Source of the DNA: Lethocerus indicus
Lineage: Eukaryota; Arthropoda; Insecta; Hemiptera; Belostomatidae
NCBI GenBank assembly: GCA_019843655.1
Contig: JACDQD010000003.1
Span: forward strand, 10,728,925-10,792,924
DNA length: 64,000 nucleotides
Direction: 5' to 3'
Under the pieces are notes generated by a model, which had not been told where the DNA came from, made no database searches, and saw nothing but the letters and a program-made list of their open reading frames with translations. Made by a program: the position numbers and the translations under genes. Shown here one piece after another: positions 10,364-24,300 of the stretch. The first letter of the stretch is position 1, and each line of letters starts with the position of its first letter.

Positions 10364-13065
10364 GTAGGTTACTGAATGAGTGGAATGAGTCAAATAAATA
10401 GTAATTTTTTCCGCGAATAATTTCTGGATTAAATGTAATGGTAGGTTTATATAGACACACACACAACCTGCACTTAGTGCGATATGAAGATTTCCATAAC
10501 TATTAAAATCTTTTGTTTCAACTCACTGACTTGTTGCTAGAAGGTTTCTAAAGCGGGGATGCATCTCAACGTTTCTAGCAGTCTGTTTCGTCCCAACGCA
10601 TGTCCTGATAGGATTTGACATATCATATTGTTACGTAAACAGAAATATTCTATTTGTTGTTTGCAGCTTAGAGAGCTGCGATTCTGGGTAGTATTGTGTA
10701 GGTGATTATTAATGAGTGGGAGATGCGCAGAATCACCTCAGTGTACGTCCCGGTTTTCGCGGGCGGCGTCCCATTGTTGTCCGGACAATGGGGACGGCCG
10801 TATAAAACAACCGAGCGATGCCCCCATTGACACCGCGGTGTCAGATTTCGGGGGGGAGAAACGGCCAAGGCGAAAACAAACGCCCAATTATTTACGTACC
10901 CAACGATTCAAAGATTGTGCAATTCCGGCGAGCGATTCTGTACCCTGCAACGGGGTTATAGTAGAGGTGCGGTCGCCTGAGTCAATGTTGTGAAAGGGCT
11001 TACTTTCCTGTACTGATCCGACAACATCGGATTTTAAACCGTATTCAATGTCATTGTTAACTTATTTTTTGTATTGTGATTTTGGAAATAAATATATTTC
11101 ACTCTCGGGTAGTGAACAAGAAGTAATTTCTGTCCTTTGCCATTGAAGGATTTGCGCATTTTAAGAATTATAATTATGTGCTGTAAATGTGAAATGAGTA
11201 TGTCTAATGGATTAATGTTGATAGTAAATACTGTAGTATGTTTTGTAATTAAAATTATGTGTATTACATATGGGAAGATGTAATAATAGTTGCGTGTACT
11301 GCATATCAGCGGGAGAAGTCAGCACAGTTCTCGTAATTTATGGTATACCGAACCGCTCGGAATCAACCGCTCGATTGAGCGCTGTTGAGTGAACGGCCTA
11401 ACTTTACTCATTTAGAGTTTCGATTTGATTACCCACGCTCAAAATCAATTCTCGGTCTTTGGTTCGGTTTTGATATAGGTATCAATGGGTCAGTACAATA
11501 GTATACATAATAGTGTTCATTAATTTACAGTTACAGAACGCGACTGAAATATTTGCACTTCATAAATTCGCATGTATATCTATGTATGCTTCGGTACGCT
11601 AACGAATTGTAACGTTGATTGTTAATTCTAAATTAAACATGGAGTCAAATGTTTTCCCTAGTATGCGTAAGTATACTCTTACTTTGTTTATTCTTAATCT
11701 TAATCAATTTGTATTCTCCAATCCTTTCTAAAATTCAAAAGTGACTCTAAATTTTAATTTTTGATTTGAAATCTGACTGCGAATACTGAAATTTACTTCG
11801 GGTTTCTCATTCGATTCGCGATTGACATTAACGCTTCCCTTAAAGCACTGGTTTATCGTCGTTTCCAGATAGGGTCGGTTCAAGGTTCGGTTGATTGCCG
11901 CCCATCGCCCTATTAAGGAAAAAGGAAAAATAATTCGGTAAAGGCGTCGGTTTCTTTGTGAGATTTTCATAGGTGGAGGTCCGTTGATTTTACGACGGCC
12001 ATAATTTTTCCGTCCAGTTTACGGTCTCCGTTCGGCTCTCCTCGAGACGGCCTTTTGAATTCGTGGTCGGCAGTTATGGGCGAGCCCTTAAAGATTTTTA
12101 CGAGGATTACGACGCCAAATCCGAAAGTAATTGCCAGGACACAAAGGAAAGAGAAGATTGCTTTTTCAATTCCTTTCCAGTTTTTCGTAATTTTCGTTTT
12201 ACTTTTTGCTTATGTTGTGCCTGTCGAAGCTCGTTCGCTCGGACATTTGTCTGAAACGAGGGACTGACCTGTCGAATATGCAATGAATAAAATCTGTGAC
12301 CAGATGATGAATTGTATTGGCCGAGACCTTCGAAAAGCACATCAAATGAATCGTTCTTGAATAATTGAAATGGCTTCTGAATAAAATATTGGAAACAATT
12401 TGGAAATCAAAACAACAGGCAAATTATCTTTTTTTTCAATTGCATAATTCTTTCGCTTTAACTATAGACAAACACGAGCTATAAGAAAGAATCTAGTGTT
12501 ACCTTTCTAATGAATAATATTTTCTTTTAGTAGGTTTGTATATAAATACTCACATATATTCAAACTATACACATCAAAAGACGGTTTTTAAAACGAAATG
12601 TTTGTGGTCTTATGACAACGCTTTCTATAGATACTAAATACTTTCTTCGGCAATTTGGTACTTACATACTGAAAAATATATTAATTTATAAACGACACCG
12701 GATTACATAATCCACTGTGATTTTGAAACAAAACTCCGATGTTCTTGTTCTAATATACTCGTGGATCTGTGAGGCAATCTTATTTCACGTGTTACAGGTT
12801 TAGTTACGAATTTTCAACCTTTTTACACACCAACCACTGATACCATAAATACATTTTCATGTATTCAGTTATTGTTTTATTTTATTGTTTTCAAACCTGT
12901 AAGTGCATGACCTGAAAGTGCCTTTCTATATTGTACGGTTCTAGATCTAGGTCGCGTGCATTCGCTCAGGCATAATCATGCCAGAATTAATTCACATTGG
13001 CACATCTGTAAGGCTATCACTGACTAATACTTATAAAAGAGAAAGTGAAACTGTAATGTCGATTA
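10364..13065. other. Non-coding stretch
   Basis: A CpG-rich patch at about 10730-10980 holds the nested palindrome. The rest is AT-rich, with a GC-balanced segment around 11980-12280. No gene is supported. Confidence 0.55.
10770..10792. repeat. Nested palindromes around TCCGGA
   Basis: CCCATTGT and ACAATGGG enclose TGTCCGG. Overlapping them is the perfect 12-base palindrome TTGTCCGGACAA (10777-10788). Two mutually exclusive hairpins are possible. Confidence 0.7.
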
Positions 13066-13092
13066 GATTCCCTTTCGCATTTTCAGGTATAA
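13066..13092 (+). promoter_or_regulatory. Weak ratchet-like acceptor-donor site
   Basis: TTCCCTTTCGCATTTTCAG is followed directly by GTATAAGT, with the junction at 13086/13087. The tract is good. The donor GTATAA is poor compared with the three main sites, and the position (5.2 kb before the first site) breaks the spacing. It could equally be an ordinary cryptic acceptor. Confidence 0.22.
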
Positions 13093-16000
13093 GTGCATTG
13101 GAGCACATATTATATTTCATGGGGAAACGTTGATGGAATTCTCTTATTATAATTCAAAATTAGGATCCGAACCGTAAATATATTGTCTGGGTTTATTGAA
13201 AGCGTTCTTCTGGGCTCGGAGTCTCTGGGTTTGAAATAATCATTAAATTTCTGCCTGATTTATTCTTGGTTTTTGTTCTTGGCTGACTTACCAGCGCCTT
13301 CTGTATTCGATAATGTCGGAAGCACGCACTTTTGAGTAAGTAGGGAGTATATCGAATCGGATTACAAGGGGCCAAAATTAAATTATACATAATTTAACAA
13401 AAATAAAAGATTACTGTTTTGAAACTGATCATAATTACGGTGCCGAGGTTCGAAGGGTATAATTCCCGGGATAGGTGTAGCCAGTACCAAATTTTATGTA
13501 AATTCGACTGGTGAACTGATTTCTTTTTAATTTTGGATTACGGGCGCCCTCACTATTTTTCACATTATTTTTTGTTGTCCCTTACTAAACATAAATTTAC
13601 ATAATCTTAGAAACGCATCACTGGATTAACATCATTACTGTTAGAGCACTGACACTTAAGTTCGAATATTTGTCCACTTATTAGAGGCCCGTTCTGAGAC
13701 GGATAATTCACTTTAAAGGACGTCTGAGAGAGGTCGTGCGATTATGTTTACTGCCGTCGCCATTAATCGCCGAATATGGATCGAGGCTGTAAATTGTGTA
13801 AGGTTTGTCAAAGCGAGGCGGTCACGGCTTAACGGTACAGCAAACACAGGTTTGCAGTTAGGTTCGTGTCGGACATAAAATAGAAGGTCCCCGTAATTGA
13901 AGGACGTAGGGCTCTGGCAAATTTTACTGCCTAAAATCGTCTATTGGAGTATGAAGCAGTCCTCGTCGAACTGTTGAATGTTAGACCCTGTTCTCTTTGA
14001 ATGATTCCTGGAATTAGTATCCAGTCTGAGAACAGACGTAAATCTGCAACTTAATACCCGCTAGAACGTAATGTGTCCTGAATTGCAGGAGGACCAAAAA
14101 CTATATCAAATTTTTTTTGTCCTCCTTGGAATTGGTTTACGTTTTATTAATTTTTTTATTCCTGCAGCAGAATCCTAATACGGATAACATGAATGGACAG
14201 TGTGTTATGTCGTTTATCATTGCAGTTACTAATGTTTCCTGTCCTGTTTGATCCTACGCCACAGGGTTAACTGTTTCTCTCCATCGTCGCTATGATTCTG
14301 TCTTTCAGTGAGGTACACAGGTGTGCTCATTCATGCAGGATTTATTCATTTATCCAGAATTTCCTCCTGTAACCTGGCCTTCAGTAAAGTTTCTGTAAGA
14401 CACTAGCTTTTGTAGTGGTAATTAACTTGTGTAGGTATTTCGAAATTCTGGGCAGAGTTTCAAGGTATCCGCAGACGTTCCACATCTCATTCCGACCAGC
14501 AATGCGAAATCGATACTCTCTCCCGCTTACCGGCGTCCGTCCTCCACTTCATGGAAATAAACGGATCCGGCAAACCGGCTCCAAATCGCACGGAAATTAA
14601 AATCCGTTCCGTAAACGTCCCGTTGTGTTGTTCCGAAAACACATTTAGAGTGGGAAGGAGGGCGGGGTGGGTTTCCTTAACATACAATGCGGGGGTCCGG
14701 GACCGGTGGCCCTTTGTCCCCGAGCGGTAGCCCATTGAGTTCGTTATTGTTCATTGTTCTAGAGGCAACAAAGCCGGGTTGGGACCCCTGGCGAGGGAAA
14801 GAAGACAACGAAAAAAAATAAGAGAATGAACTCGGTCCGGAGTATTGTGCGTGTTGAAACTAATTTAACAGATCGCCTTCCGGTGTCGACTTCGGATCGC
14901 TGTCGTTAATTTACGACAACGACCCACCTTGAAACCGCCAATATTTCTCGGCACTGTTTTCTTTCTCGCCTCCACTTTCTTTATGCACTTGGAAGGAAAT
15001 AAATCAGTTATGGTTTTGTGACGTCTTCCCTCTGATTTTAGTGAAACATGTTTAAGGAAAATTCGGTTCTTCAATTCAAGTTTGAATCAAGTCAGATGAA
15101 TCTTTGCTTTAAAGCATAGATTTTCCATCCAAATCAGATTCTTTGTGTATATAGATTCAGGAATGTGTATATATATGTCTCTTTTATTGCGTATCTCTTC
15201 GATGCACTGAGAAATATAGTGCATGCTGTGAAACTATTAATACATTTTACGCATCCCGGAATTTTTAAGTGGATTAATCCTATTCACCAATGTACGGATT
15301 ATAATTAGTGAAAAATATTGTCTGAGACATGCGTCACCGTAGCAATCAAATACCTGGCAAGAGCGGGGCTAACCACGACCTTGATAATTATGGTAGGAGG
15401 CCGGGGAGCTGTGCTCAACCGTGCCGGCAACCCAAATGATGCAACCCGAGACCGCAACAGGGCCGGGTCCCCGTTTCAAAACACCCGCGACAAACTCTTG
15501 TGTAAATTCGAGGAGTCGCCTTCACAGAATACTTCACCGCTTCGGAATGACTGTATCATGTACACATGCTATCGGTTAATACGTAAGGCCACAGTTGCTT
15601 TAGAGATTGGCAAAAATATTGATTCCTTTCCAACCAAGTAACCGACTTATTAAATAGTTTTTCCCGTGGGACTGTCCTGATATTTTACGCATTATATCAG
15701 CTTAATAGTTTTTTTATGAAAACAATAATGCAAATGTACTGAATGGACATTGTGTAGTAATTGGAAAGCCACTTCGATTTCTATGTGTGAGCCACACCCT
15801 GCAACTACGTGTACCGGTTAGTCTGTTACTTCATATAAGTGTTGCAAATGCCAGTGCACCGAGATGTGTACAGATGCACACTGATAGTCACGAAAGTGTA
15901 CGTCTGAACCTTGACCAGCTTTTTTAAGTTGCATTCCTGATCGGCCACTCTCCGTTGAAACGCAGCCAGGATGTTGCACGGATTCTGATGTAGTCTGTTA

Positions 16001-17610
16001 TTGAGAGAATATAAATACTTGTTAGGTCTGGAGACAGGTCGATCAAACCGGAAATTTCAGTCGTTATAGGGAATTAAATTAACATTTTATTCAGCGTTGT
16101 CCGTTGGAACACTTGTCTAAAATATTGCAGAACTTTTGCCAGGTTTGAATACAACTTTTAAGTGGGAAGAATAAGCTCAATCCTGCAGAAGGGGTTTCGT
16201 AGAATGCTCCGATGTAAAGTTTCTGCAGTAACTTTAACTGTCCTGCAGTAAATTTTAACACATTTAACTTATGTTTATCACCTTAATACACACTCTCTGC
16301 TCGCCTGGTATGTAGTCCATCAGGTAATGTTACTTGCTTATTACGACTATATATTAGAGTTCTAGCTTATATTACAAGGAGTTTCATCGTTGTTTGCGTG
16401 TATTACATGGATGGACATAGTTTCCCTCATCATAAGATTGATAAGGTATAATTCCTGATCTGGATTTTGAGGAATGAGGTAGCTCACTGGCAGAAGAGTG
16501 CCTTGAATCATTGGAACTTCTGGAGATGTAGGTTCGTTTCTTGTTGCGGGTGTAAAAATCTGTACTGTTTCTGTGTTGTTACTGCCCAGTTACGTTAAGA
16601 TTGCGTGTTATAAAGAAAATTGCTGATCGTTGAAAATACGTTGTCCACATTGGTCTCCACTGAAATTCACTTCATTTAATTGGTCTTGACTTCATACTTC
16701 TAAAGATATTCACTTCCTATAAGGCCTACCTTCGTAATCATCAAATTAGTTTAATGTCGATTGTTAATACCTTCGTTGGACACGGCCTCATTTCGTGCAG
16801 GCCGACCTCTTCAGTATTAATTTGGGGCCAAATTAAGCAGGTAATAAGCCGATTCGTAGTGTTCCAGTTGCCTTGGGGCCTGGCCGGGGTTTAAAGAGGG
16901 CTGGAGGCGAAGGATAATTGGCGCCGGGTCCATGTTTGAATCCGGGCGGACGAGGAGGGAGCCCACCCGCATCCCGCCTCTAATGTCCCTCGCACCGCTC
17001 CCTTTCTACCCTTTAAATGGCAAAAACACTAAGGTCCCACCCAAAAGGACAACCACCACTCCTCTAGGGCCCTTTATGTACTCTGTGTATTGATTCCCTC
17101 CGAGTACACCACTTTCCGTCTCCGAGCTTCAAATCATTCAGGTGGGAAATTTCAAAAAGGCGACAGTTTCTTCGTCGAAACAAATATTTCTTTGTAGAAT
17201 GAAACAGCGATCGTTTGTACGATCAATTTTCGGATCCATTGTCCGAAGCTATTTCTCAAACGCAGCTTGTGCATCAGAATCGTATCACGAGCAATGTCTA
17301 CTTAGGTTGTTGGCAATGAGTTCCTTGTGGTTGTAATACTTGATATTCTCCTTTAATTCTGGTAGTGCAGGCTCCTATTTTCAAAAGATTTTTAGTTTGG
17401 CTATGGTTATACTAATTAGAAATTAATCACTTACGATGACTTTAGAATTTATCTCTTTACTACGTACCCCACACGTACTTCACGAGGAAAAATAAACGTG
17501 GTAATCATGCGTCCAACCACTCGAATAATAATACCCGGCAGTTATTAACGTTTTTCTGAGGGCAATTTCCGGGTTTTCTCAATGTCTGTTTTATAATGCC
17601 AATTTCATAG
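13093..17610. other. Non-coding stretch
   Basis: Mostly AT-rich. CpG-rich patches lie at about 14500-14790, 15340-15500 and 16850-17060. Three CTGCAG sites fall within 70 bases at about 16183-16247. A small inverted repeat (ATGCACT / AGTGCAT) lies at 15202-15224. No gene is supported. Confidence 0.55.
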
Positions 17611-18095
17611 TCAGACAGTACATAGAAGCTCTGATTTTGAACCTTGATCCTATTGTTTATCGGCGCGCTTCGCATTCAGACGAATGTCGTGTCGGACCCG
17701 CTTTTGTGACCAACGAATCTGAAGGCCCATTGTTGTATACGGGCCATTCAGCGCCCGAAAATGAACATCCGATTCAATTAATTATAGATAATAGGAACGC
17801 GTTGTATTATTTTTTGAATGCTTGGACATATGTTTACAATTGTAAATGCCTTAAGTTACATGTATATAAAAACATAAATATCTGGACGTCATACAGACAA
17901 ATTTCTCATGAAATTATTCCTCTGTTAAGGATAGGAAATGATTTTATTATATTATTTCGTATATTTTTATTTATAAAGACCTACGTGCATGACCTCTATT
18001 TAACTAAGACACATTTTGTATGTTTCTTGTATGTTATCAACACATTTAGACATCAGTATTACGTCATCAGGACATTTTTAATGTCCTCAGATTAA
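17611..18095 (+). mobile_element. Long open frame resembling a decayed LINE RNase H domain
   Basis: A frame of about 161 codons follows an AG at 17609-17610. It is long for this AT-rich stretch. Counting from the TTG at 17637, residues 8-24 (Y-R-R-A-S-H-S-D-E-C-R-V-G-P-A-F-V) align with the start of LINE RNase H (YTDGSKS.....VG.AFV). Residues 37-51 (H-S-A-P-E-N-E-H-P-I-Q-L-I-I-D) align with the next helix (.SSVFTAELIAIQLAID). The catalytic Asp of TDGS is replaced by Arg; the second acidic residue (Glu43) is kept. The AT-rich second half is hydrophobic and not recognisable. It ends 190 bases before ratchet point 1. Confidence 0.38.
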
Positions 18096-18243
18096 AACGA
18101 GATAATTTTTAAAGCTACTCCTTTTTCACATTTGTGTTCATTATCTTTTTTCTGTCCTGTTTCTCTCCTAATTAATGGTGAAAATGATGTGCCTACAGGA
18201 GATGAAATAAAAGAAACAATGACTTGTTGTAACATGTTGTTTC

Positions 18244-18292
18244 ATTGACTAAAACTCTTACGATTTATTGTTTTTTGTTTCAGGTAAGTTAA
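18244..18292 (+). promoter_or_regulatory. Recursive splice site (ratchet point) 1
   Basis: A T-rich tract ending TTTTTTGTTTCAG is followed without gap by GTAAGTTAA, with the junction at 18283/18284. A TGACTAA branch-point-like sequence lies at 18246-18252, about 31 nt upstream of the AG, which is the usual distance. The joined site matches the Drosophila ratchet consensus (pyrimidines, CAG, GTAAGT). Splicing here would remove the upstream intron part and regenerate a donor at once. A second donor-like sequence, CAA then GTAAGA, begins at 18300. It is the strongest of the three sites. Confidence 0.72.
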
Positions 18293-21200
18293 CGTTCAAG
18301 TAAGATTCACTATCGAACGAGGGCAGTGGTGAAACGGAAATGCGGATTTCAGCCTGATCATCTTGGCGCAAAAGGTTGTGTTTACACTATATTTCAATTT
18401 CATAGTCTGCTTTTATTCACCTCTTGTGTTAATCAATATCCCACTATGCTAATTCGTTTACAATTCATGTCCGGTATGTCTGTGAAAGAATGTGACAAAA
18501 CCAGGAGCTCATTACATTAAATTGTGCTTAGTTTTCACACAGATTAACCACAATAACTTTCTGTTACAAATGAATAATTTACAATCCAAATAATTGAAAC
18601 TCACTAATCCTTTGAAAGAATGTGAACTCATCAGCTGGACTCAGATTTGTGAGTCAGTATGACTCAGTCAGTGAGATTTGCCATCTCAGTAATGAATGTG
18701 CAGATAAGACTTGGATTTTGTGATTTCCGGACGGGCGGTCATCGGATAGGTATTCAATGAAAACTTGTTATTGCGGAAATTATGTTCGTTTTTAAAGTTC
18801 CTAAGAAAGAAATTCTGTTTGCGTCAAATTCAGACTGGGATCGTTTATACCAGTACTTACACGGTTGGGTTCTTAAATGTATGTCCCATTTTTTGTTACC
18901 AGATAAGATGGCGGTCACTTGTGAACACGGTTTTCTTCTTTCTTTTAATCGTTACACAAATATGCAGGTGGTCCCTCACGGCGACACAGACATGTAACCC
19001 ACATCAATTAAGCCTAATGTGTCTCTCTTAAGGTTTTATCTCTGTGGCATCTGTCCCTGATTTGACCCACTTACAAAGGGCAGAGGAGAGTGAACCTGTG
19101 GACCATATAATAAATCGTTCGACTGCCTTGTGGATTACGGGTTTTCCAGCTTATAGTGAAAATATATTCTTTCGGGATGCTATTATCGCATTACATGATG
19201 ATTAAACAAAAGGATAACAATCTAGCGAACCCTCTAGGTTATCACTGATTGCTATAATCCCAAACCTATTGCAGTTTCTCCAATCACCGGTCATGTCATC
19301 ATGAATTACTTCTCATTCTTATTACACATGTATAATGATACATACATGGCTGGGTTTTTATGGTGAAAATAGCGTGTTACTCATTGTTATATTCACCTCG
19401 TTTTATGGCCCGCATCCGAAAGTCCGTTGGGCATTAAGCGAGGCGGAGTCCCCAGGAGGTTTTTAACTTGACTAAGTGCTAATTGGATGCCTCGGACAGG
19501 TTTTTTCTCACAACGCCGTCGGCGGGCAATAAAAGCCGAGATTAAGGGTATTTAGAGGGGGCAGTGTATATTTTCTCGAAGGCACTGGAGTAGGAAGGCT
19601 CCATTGTCCCCGTTTTAAACGGAAATTCCTTTTTTCTTTTTGTCTCATGAAAAAAAGGGTAGTCCGGGCGGGTTCGGAAAACAGAGCTCCTCCGGAGAAA
19701 ATTGTCGCGCGAGGTGGAATAAGGTCGGTCGTCTAAAATAAGTTTATAAGTCCAGTGGTGATTTACAGATATTTTTATGTCCTGTTTTACTTTCTTATTA
19801 TGTAGATTTTTGCTAAGGCTTAATTGTAAACGCAATGTGGAAATTGGAACAATTGTTTGTCCAGGATGGGCAACATTATTCGGTGATACTTGAATCCGCG
19901 TCACTTCAAACAGCCTTCAACTGTACAGCCTTCGACTGAGATGTTTCGAAAATGTCCGTATCCACGTGGTTCTTGACCGCTGTAAATTCAATTTCAGAAG
20001 TGGACTTATAAAAAGGTTTCAAGTGAGAGAAGAAAAGATGATTGAAGGCTTGAACACTTTTCAAGGCTAAAAACGTTCCGGAAGTTGTAAATATTCGTTG
20101 ACGCCAGATGCATCGAATTGTAGCCAAACGGTACAAGGTTTTTTCCATCCATTGGAAACATTCGAGTTCTTGCATTCTTGTAACGGGCCGCTGAAAATGA
20201 TCGACGATTACTGGTTTGCAACATATACCGATTGTCATATGATTTCAAATAACTAATATCACTACCCAATAGCCGATTTATCTAATTACTAATCTTTATT
20301 ATATGACCACACGTATAATGGTTATTATAATCACACGTATGCGTCCGAGTTGAGATCAGTTTAACACGTCGACTGTTTCTTATCCAATGCAAGATATTAA
20401 CATGACCTAATCTATGAAGACCGTAAATACCTCAGGTGAAGATATGCAATAATTATCATCTTAATGCAAACACTATTAAACAGGATTATAATTTTGCTCG
20501 TAATCCCTACTGTTAAGTGAAGAGTTAAATTAAAATTTCAGTTAGCTCCTTTTCTGCTTAGTCCGTAATTGGCATAACAGTGAATTATTACGCCCGTCGT
20601 TTCTTCTTTGCCGTATCGTAGAACAGGGTTCTCGCGTTTTCGGAGTCTATTAACTAGACAGAGAGTTGCGTGCATTAGTCAGAAAGCAAATCAGGAAAGT
20701 TGAAGAAGATCGTTGGCGAAGTTTAATCAGTAGTTTGGCCAATGGTTGGAATGATTAATGACTATGGACACGTTCACAGTTATTGATCTGTACTAACCCC
20801 AGTCAGTAGAAATCCCGCGTTCGGTCTGGTCTACCGTACTTCACTTTTTAAAATGTTCCTACATTATTGGCTGGATAAAAATAATAATTTGGCCCTTCTT
20901 AATTAAAACACTATTTATATTTAGGACATTAATTTATCCTTGAGTAAATTGGTCAAACAGTTTTACAAAATTGTAGAAACAGAATAAAATAAAAGAAATG
21001 AGTACGGAATAAAATCCTACCCCAAAATAAAATTATTTTACTCTTAAATTTTTACCAACAGTAAAGCGGTGATTTAGAAATTTTGCGATTTACAGCTTTA
21101 CTCAACCTTCTACTGTAAAATTTTATTAGGGTTATTAGGGTTCCGGAACAAAGATCCGGATGTTTGGGACAAACAAGACAAAATATTGCGAAACACTTCG

Positions 21201-21300
21201 TCATCAATATTTATATTTGGCGTTACCATTTTCCAACTGTTGAATATTGATTATCTGCTAGTTATCCTATAGTCCACCTTTGTTTAGTCCTTGTTCCTGG

Positions 21301-21303
<3 letters not shown>
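18293..21303. other. Non-coding stretch after ratchet point 1
   Basis: Contains one YY1-type motif and two consecutive - strand frames of about 120 and 110 codons (19542-20238). These show no motif I know and lie in different frames. The rest is AT-rich. Confidence 0.5.
18905..18914 (+). promoter_or_regulatory. YY1/Pho-type motif
   Basis: AAGATGGCGG is a perfect match to the YY1/Pleiohomeotic core AANATGGCGG. It is a single isolated site, 0.6 kb after ratchet point 1. Confidence 0.25.

Positions 21304-21355
<52 letters not shown>
21304..21355. repeat. (AT)26 microsatellite
   Basis: An uninterrupted AT run of 52 bases. It is self-complementary, so it can form a hairpin or cruciform, and its length is likely variable. 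Confidence 0.97.
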
Positions 21356-21359
<4 letters not shown>

Positions 21360-24300
21360 AAACTTTCGCCCCATTCTTTTCTTCAGTATAGGCCGCATCT
21401 TTTTTTTTCTATAACGTAATTTTCTAAAACCAAAATTCTTGCGGACCAAGCAGTTTTTGTTGGAGTCAAGTGTCGTGCTCGGGTGAAGTGCATCGTCTGC
21501 TAAACAGTAATCTCCTTTCTCGGCACTCCTTCTACTCTCGCTTACCAAAGTTGTAATTGGATCCATTTTCACTTTCCTCCCCCTCCGAAAAAACAAGCCA
21601 CCCCTTAAAGCTTTATAAGCGAAATAATTTCAATATTTTACATATTTTTTTTGAAATCCGGAAACTTTTCATTTCAATGTATGAAATGGCCGTAATGTAA
21701 TTCTGTTCGATTTTCCCGACAGCCGGTTCGTATTTGTGGGTACCGAATAAATTAGTGCTAATGACTCACCTAATGGTCTATTTTAATACTCGTCCGTGGC
21801 ACAGTCGTCGGCTCGAACATGAGTGGGCTTTTTAATAATAGATCTGAAACCGGAGCGGGCTTACGTTTAATTGTTGAGTAATATTTGAATTCTTTCTCCC
21901 TCGTCATGAAAGGTGAAGTAAATGGAGGCAATACATTACGAAGACTGCGTAATTTTTTTGGCTGAAAATTTTGGAACGATGAACCCCCCCTACTTGTTGC
22001 CGCTTGTCATATTTTGAAGAAGAGGCAGTTCGCCAGCTGTTTCTCATATATTTCCACTCAGAAAACGTAATGAATACACCACTAGGACCAAATGTCTCGT
22101 AACATATTTGATTCTTTGAAACATTAGTGATTTCCTTTGTTATATACTCTCTACCAATTTTATTAATCGAATTATAATTAATACCTCCTGGAAGGGGTCA
22201 GATAATTTCAGTCATCAGAGTTATTTCTTTATATGAACGGTACATCTATGAAATGTGGAGATAATTGCCGTATTATCACATGATAGCTCCAATAATAAAC
22301 ATCGCATATTCTCAGGATCCTATCAACTTTTGAACTGTTATTCTTACAGAATTATAAACAGTGAAACAATTTGACTTTGCGGTACACGTTTTATAACTTG
22401 TTTTGTTATGTGTTGTAGCCGCAAGGTGTTCCCAACAAGTTATACTTTGCATTGTTAATTGTTATTGCCCAAGTGACCTCTACTGCGTTCCCTTTTCCGT
22501 GCCGAAGTTGGCCTGTCCTTGTTCAACGTATTCTTCAGATGCCTTTAATGAATTGATGTCTAGGTAGTAGGTGTTTAAGGGAAGTGTCGTGACTCCCGGT
22601 GGACGAGGCCACCTCTGCTTCAATCGCCTCCATAAATTACCTCTCTGCGTTTTTAGCTATTAGTAAAAATTTGGCGATTTTCCGCATTATTTTGCGGATT
22701 ATTATCCGGATATTTGATATTGTCTTCTGAAGGATTAATTTTGAGCCTTTGAGGCGTTTTCTGAGCGGTTTTTTGTACACAGCGAACAAGAATAAATGGA
22801 CAAGTGGACGAGTAGTTGGATGCAGTGATTGTTCAAGTGGAGTAGGCCGTCATTGAGAAAATATATCGCCGTCGCGTATTTTACTGCTGGGGAGGAAAAT
22901 ACAAGGAAGAAAACTTCTTCCTTCTTATAAAGAAGTTTCCTGATTTATGGTATTCGTGCGTAAGACGTCAAGTAGTACTCACGTGCCCCAAGGTGTCAAT
23001 GTTTGCGAAGCTTATTTAACTCAGCGGCTTATGAATTTAATTTTTCTTGCATAAGAAACTAATTCACATAATTGATATTGATTGTAAGTGTATGCCCGTG
23101 TGCATGCCTGTGAGTAGTTTTTCAGAACCTGTCGTTTCATTAATATTTCTATCTATCCAGATTTAGTTAGGATTACAATATACCGCATTTACTGTGTTTT
23201 ATGTACGTATACTTTGTTTTATATCTTTTTGTTCCTTTTATTTATCGTCGATAAAAAGAGGGGGCTCAAATTTGGATTTCAGAAGGATTTCTTTTTTATG
23301 TTACGACCGAAGGACGTAACAAGGGTAAACGTTTGTTCAACCTATCCGAGGGAAAGAAGGGACGACGATTGTGTAGTGTTTCTCATGACTTTCCCCCTTT
23401 CACTTACCTTTTTGAAGCTAGCTCTCTCACTGACATCACTCTCCTTGACGTAACACTTAATTAATACCAATGCACAATGATTTGCGCCTTCGTTGCTCAT
23501 CTATGAATTGTTATGAACATTTCGAGGCAAATAAATTTCAGGTGTGGTTATATCTATCATATTCATTCAGTTATGATCCATTTATTTTGTATATATCAGT
23601 GCGGAAGTTCGTACATAAAAATTGCATTATCCTTATTGTTCGTTAAAATCGAGATTTAAATGTCCGTTCTAATGTAATATTAAATGTCATTACGTTATGG
23701 CAGATATTTGAAGGCAGGGTGTATTACAACGGCCGTAACTATGTAGCATATGAATAAAGGGGATTGTTTTAAATACATTTAGGCATTTTTAGGTTTATTT
23801 CATAATAATTTTTCAACATTTCGCCGGTGGCTATTTTACATTTCCATGTCGACTGTATTTCTTTTACATTCTTCTATATGTTTCAATATGTTATCGTAAG
23901 TGCTCCGAACAATAGGAGTATCGAACGTTAAGATCTCGGTGAATCCCGGTCACGAGGTGGAGCGGCTATCGTAGACCGTGGGCGGTACACGCTTCGGCCG
24001 TTCCTGGGTCACGATTTCTCCGAAAACTCATGAGCTTTTTGTCCCCCAATTCGCAATTCGTCACGACCACAGTCCGCCCTCCTTAAACTGAAAATCTTTG
24101 TCACAAATCGTAAAAGACACCGGCAGGACGAGCGAACAGGTCGAGCGAAAAAACGAGGGTTAATGGACGTACGGACCGATAATAATAAGAAGGTACACAA
24201 TTATGGGTGATTTACGCCCGTGCTCTAACTGCCGCGAATGGGAGAAAGTAATATTTCAGGCGATTGAGCCCGCCCGTGTAATATATGATTCGAGAGGGAG

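Noticed and set aside
19542..20238. Adjacent - strand frames of 120 and 110 codons
   Set aside because: They are in different registers with a stop between. No motif or splice signals link them.
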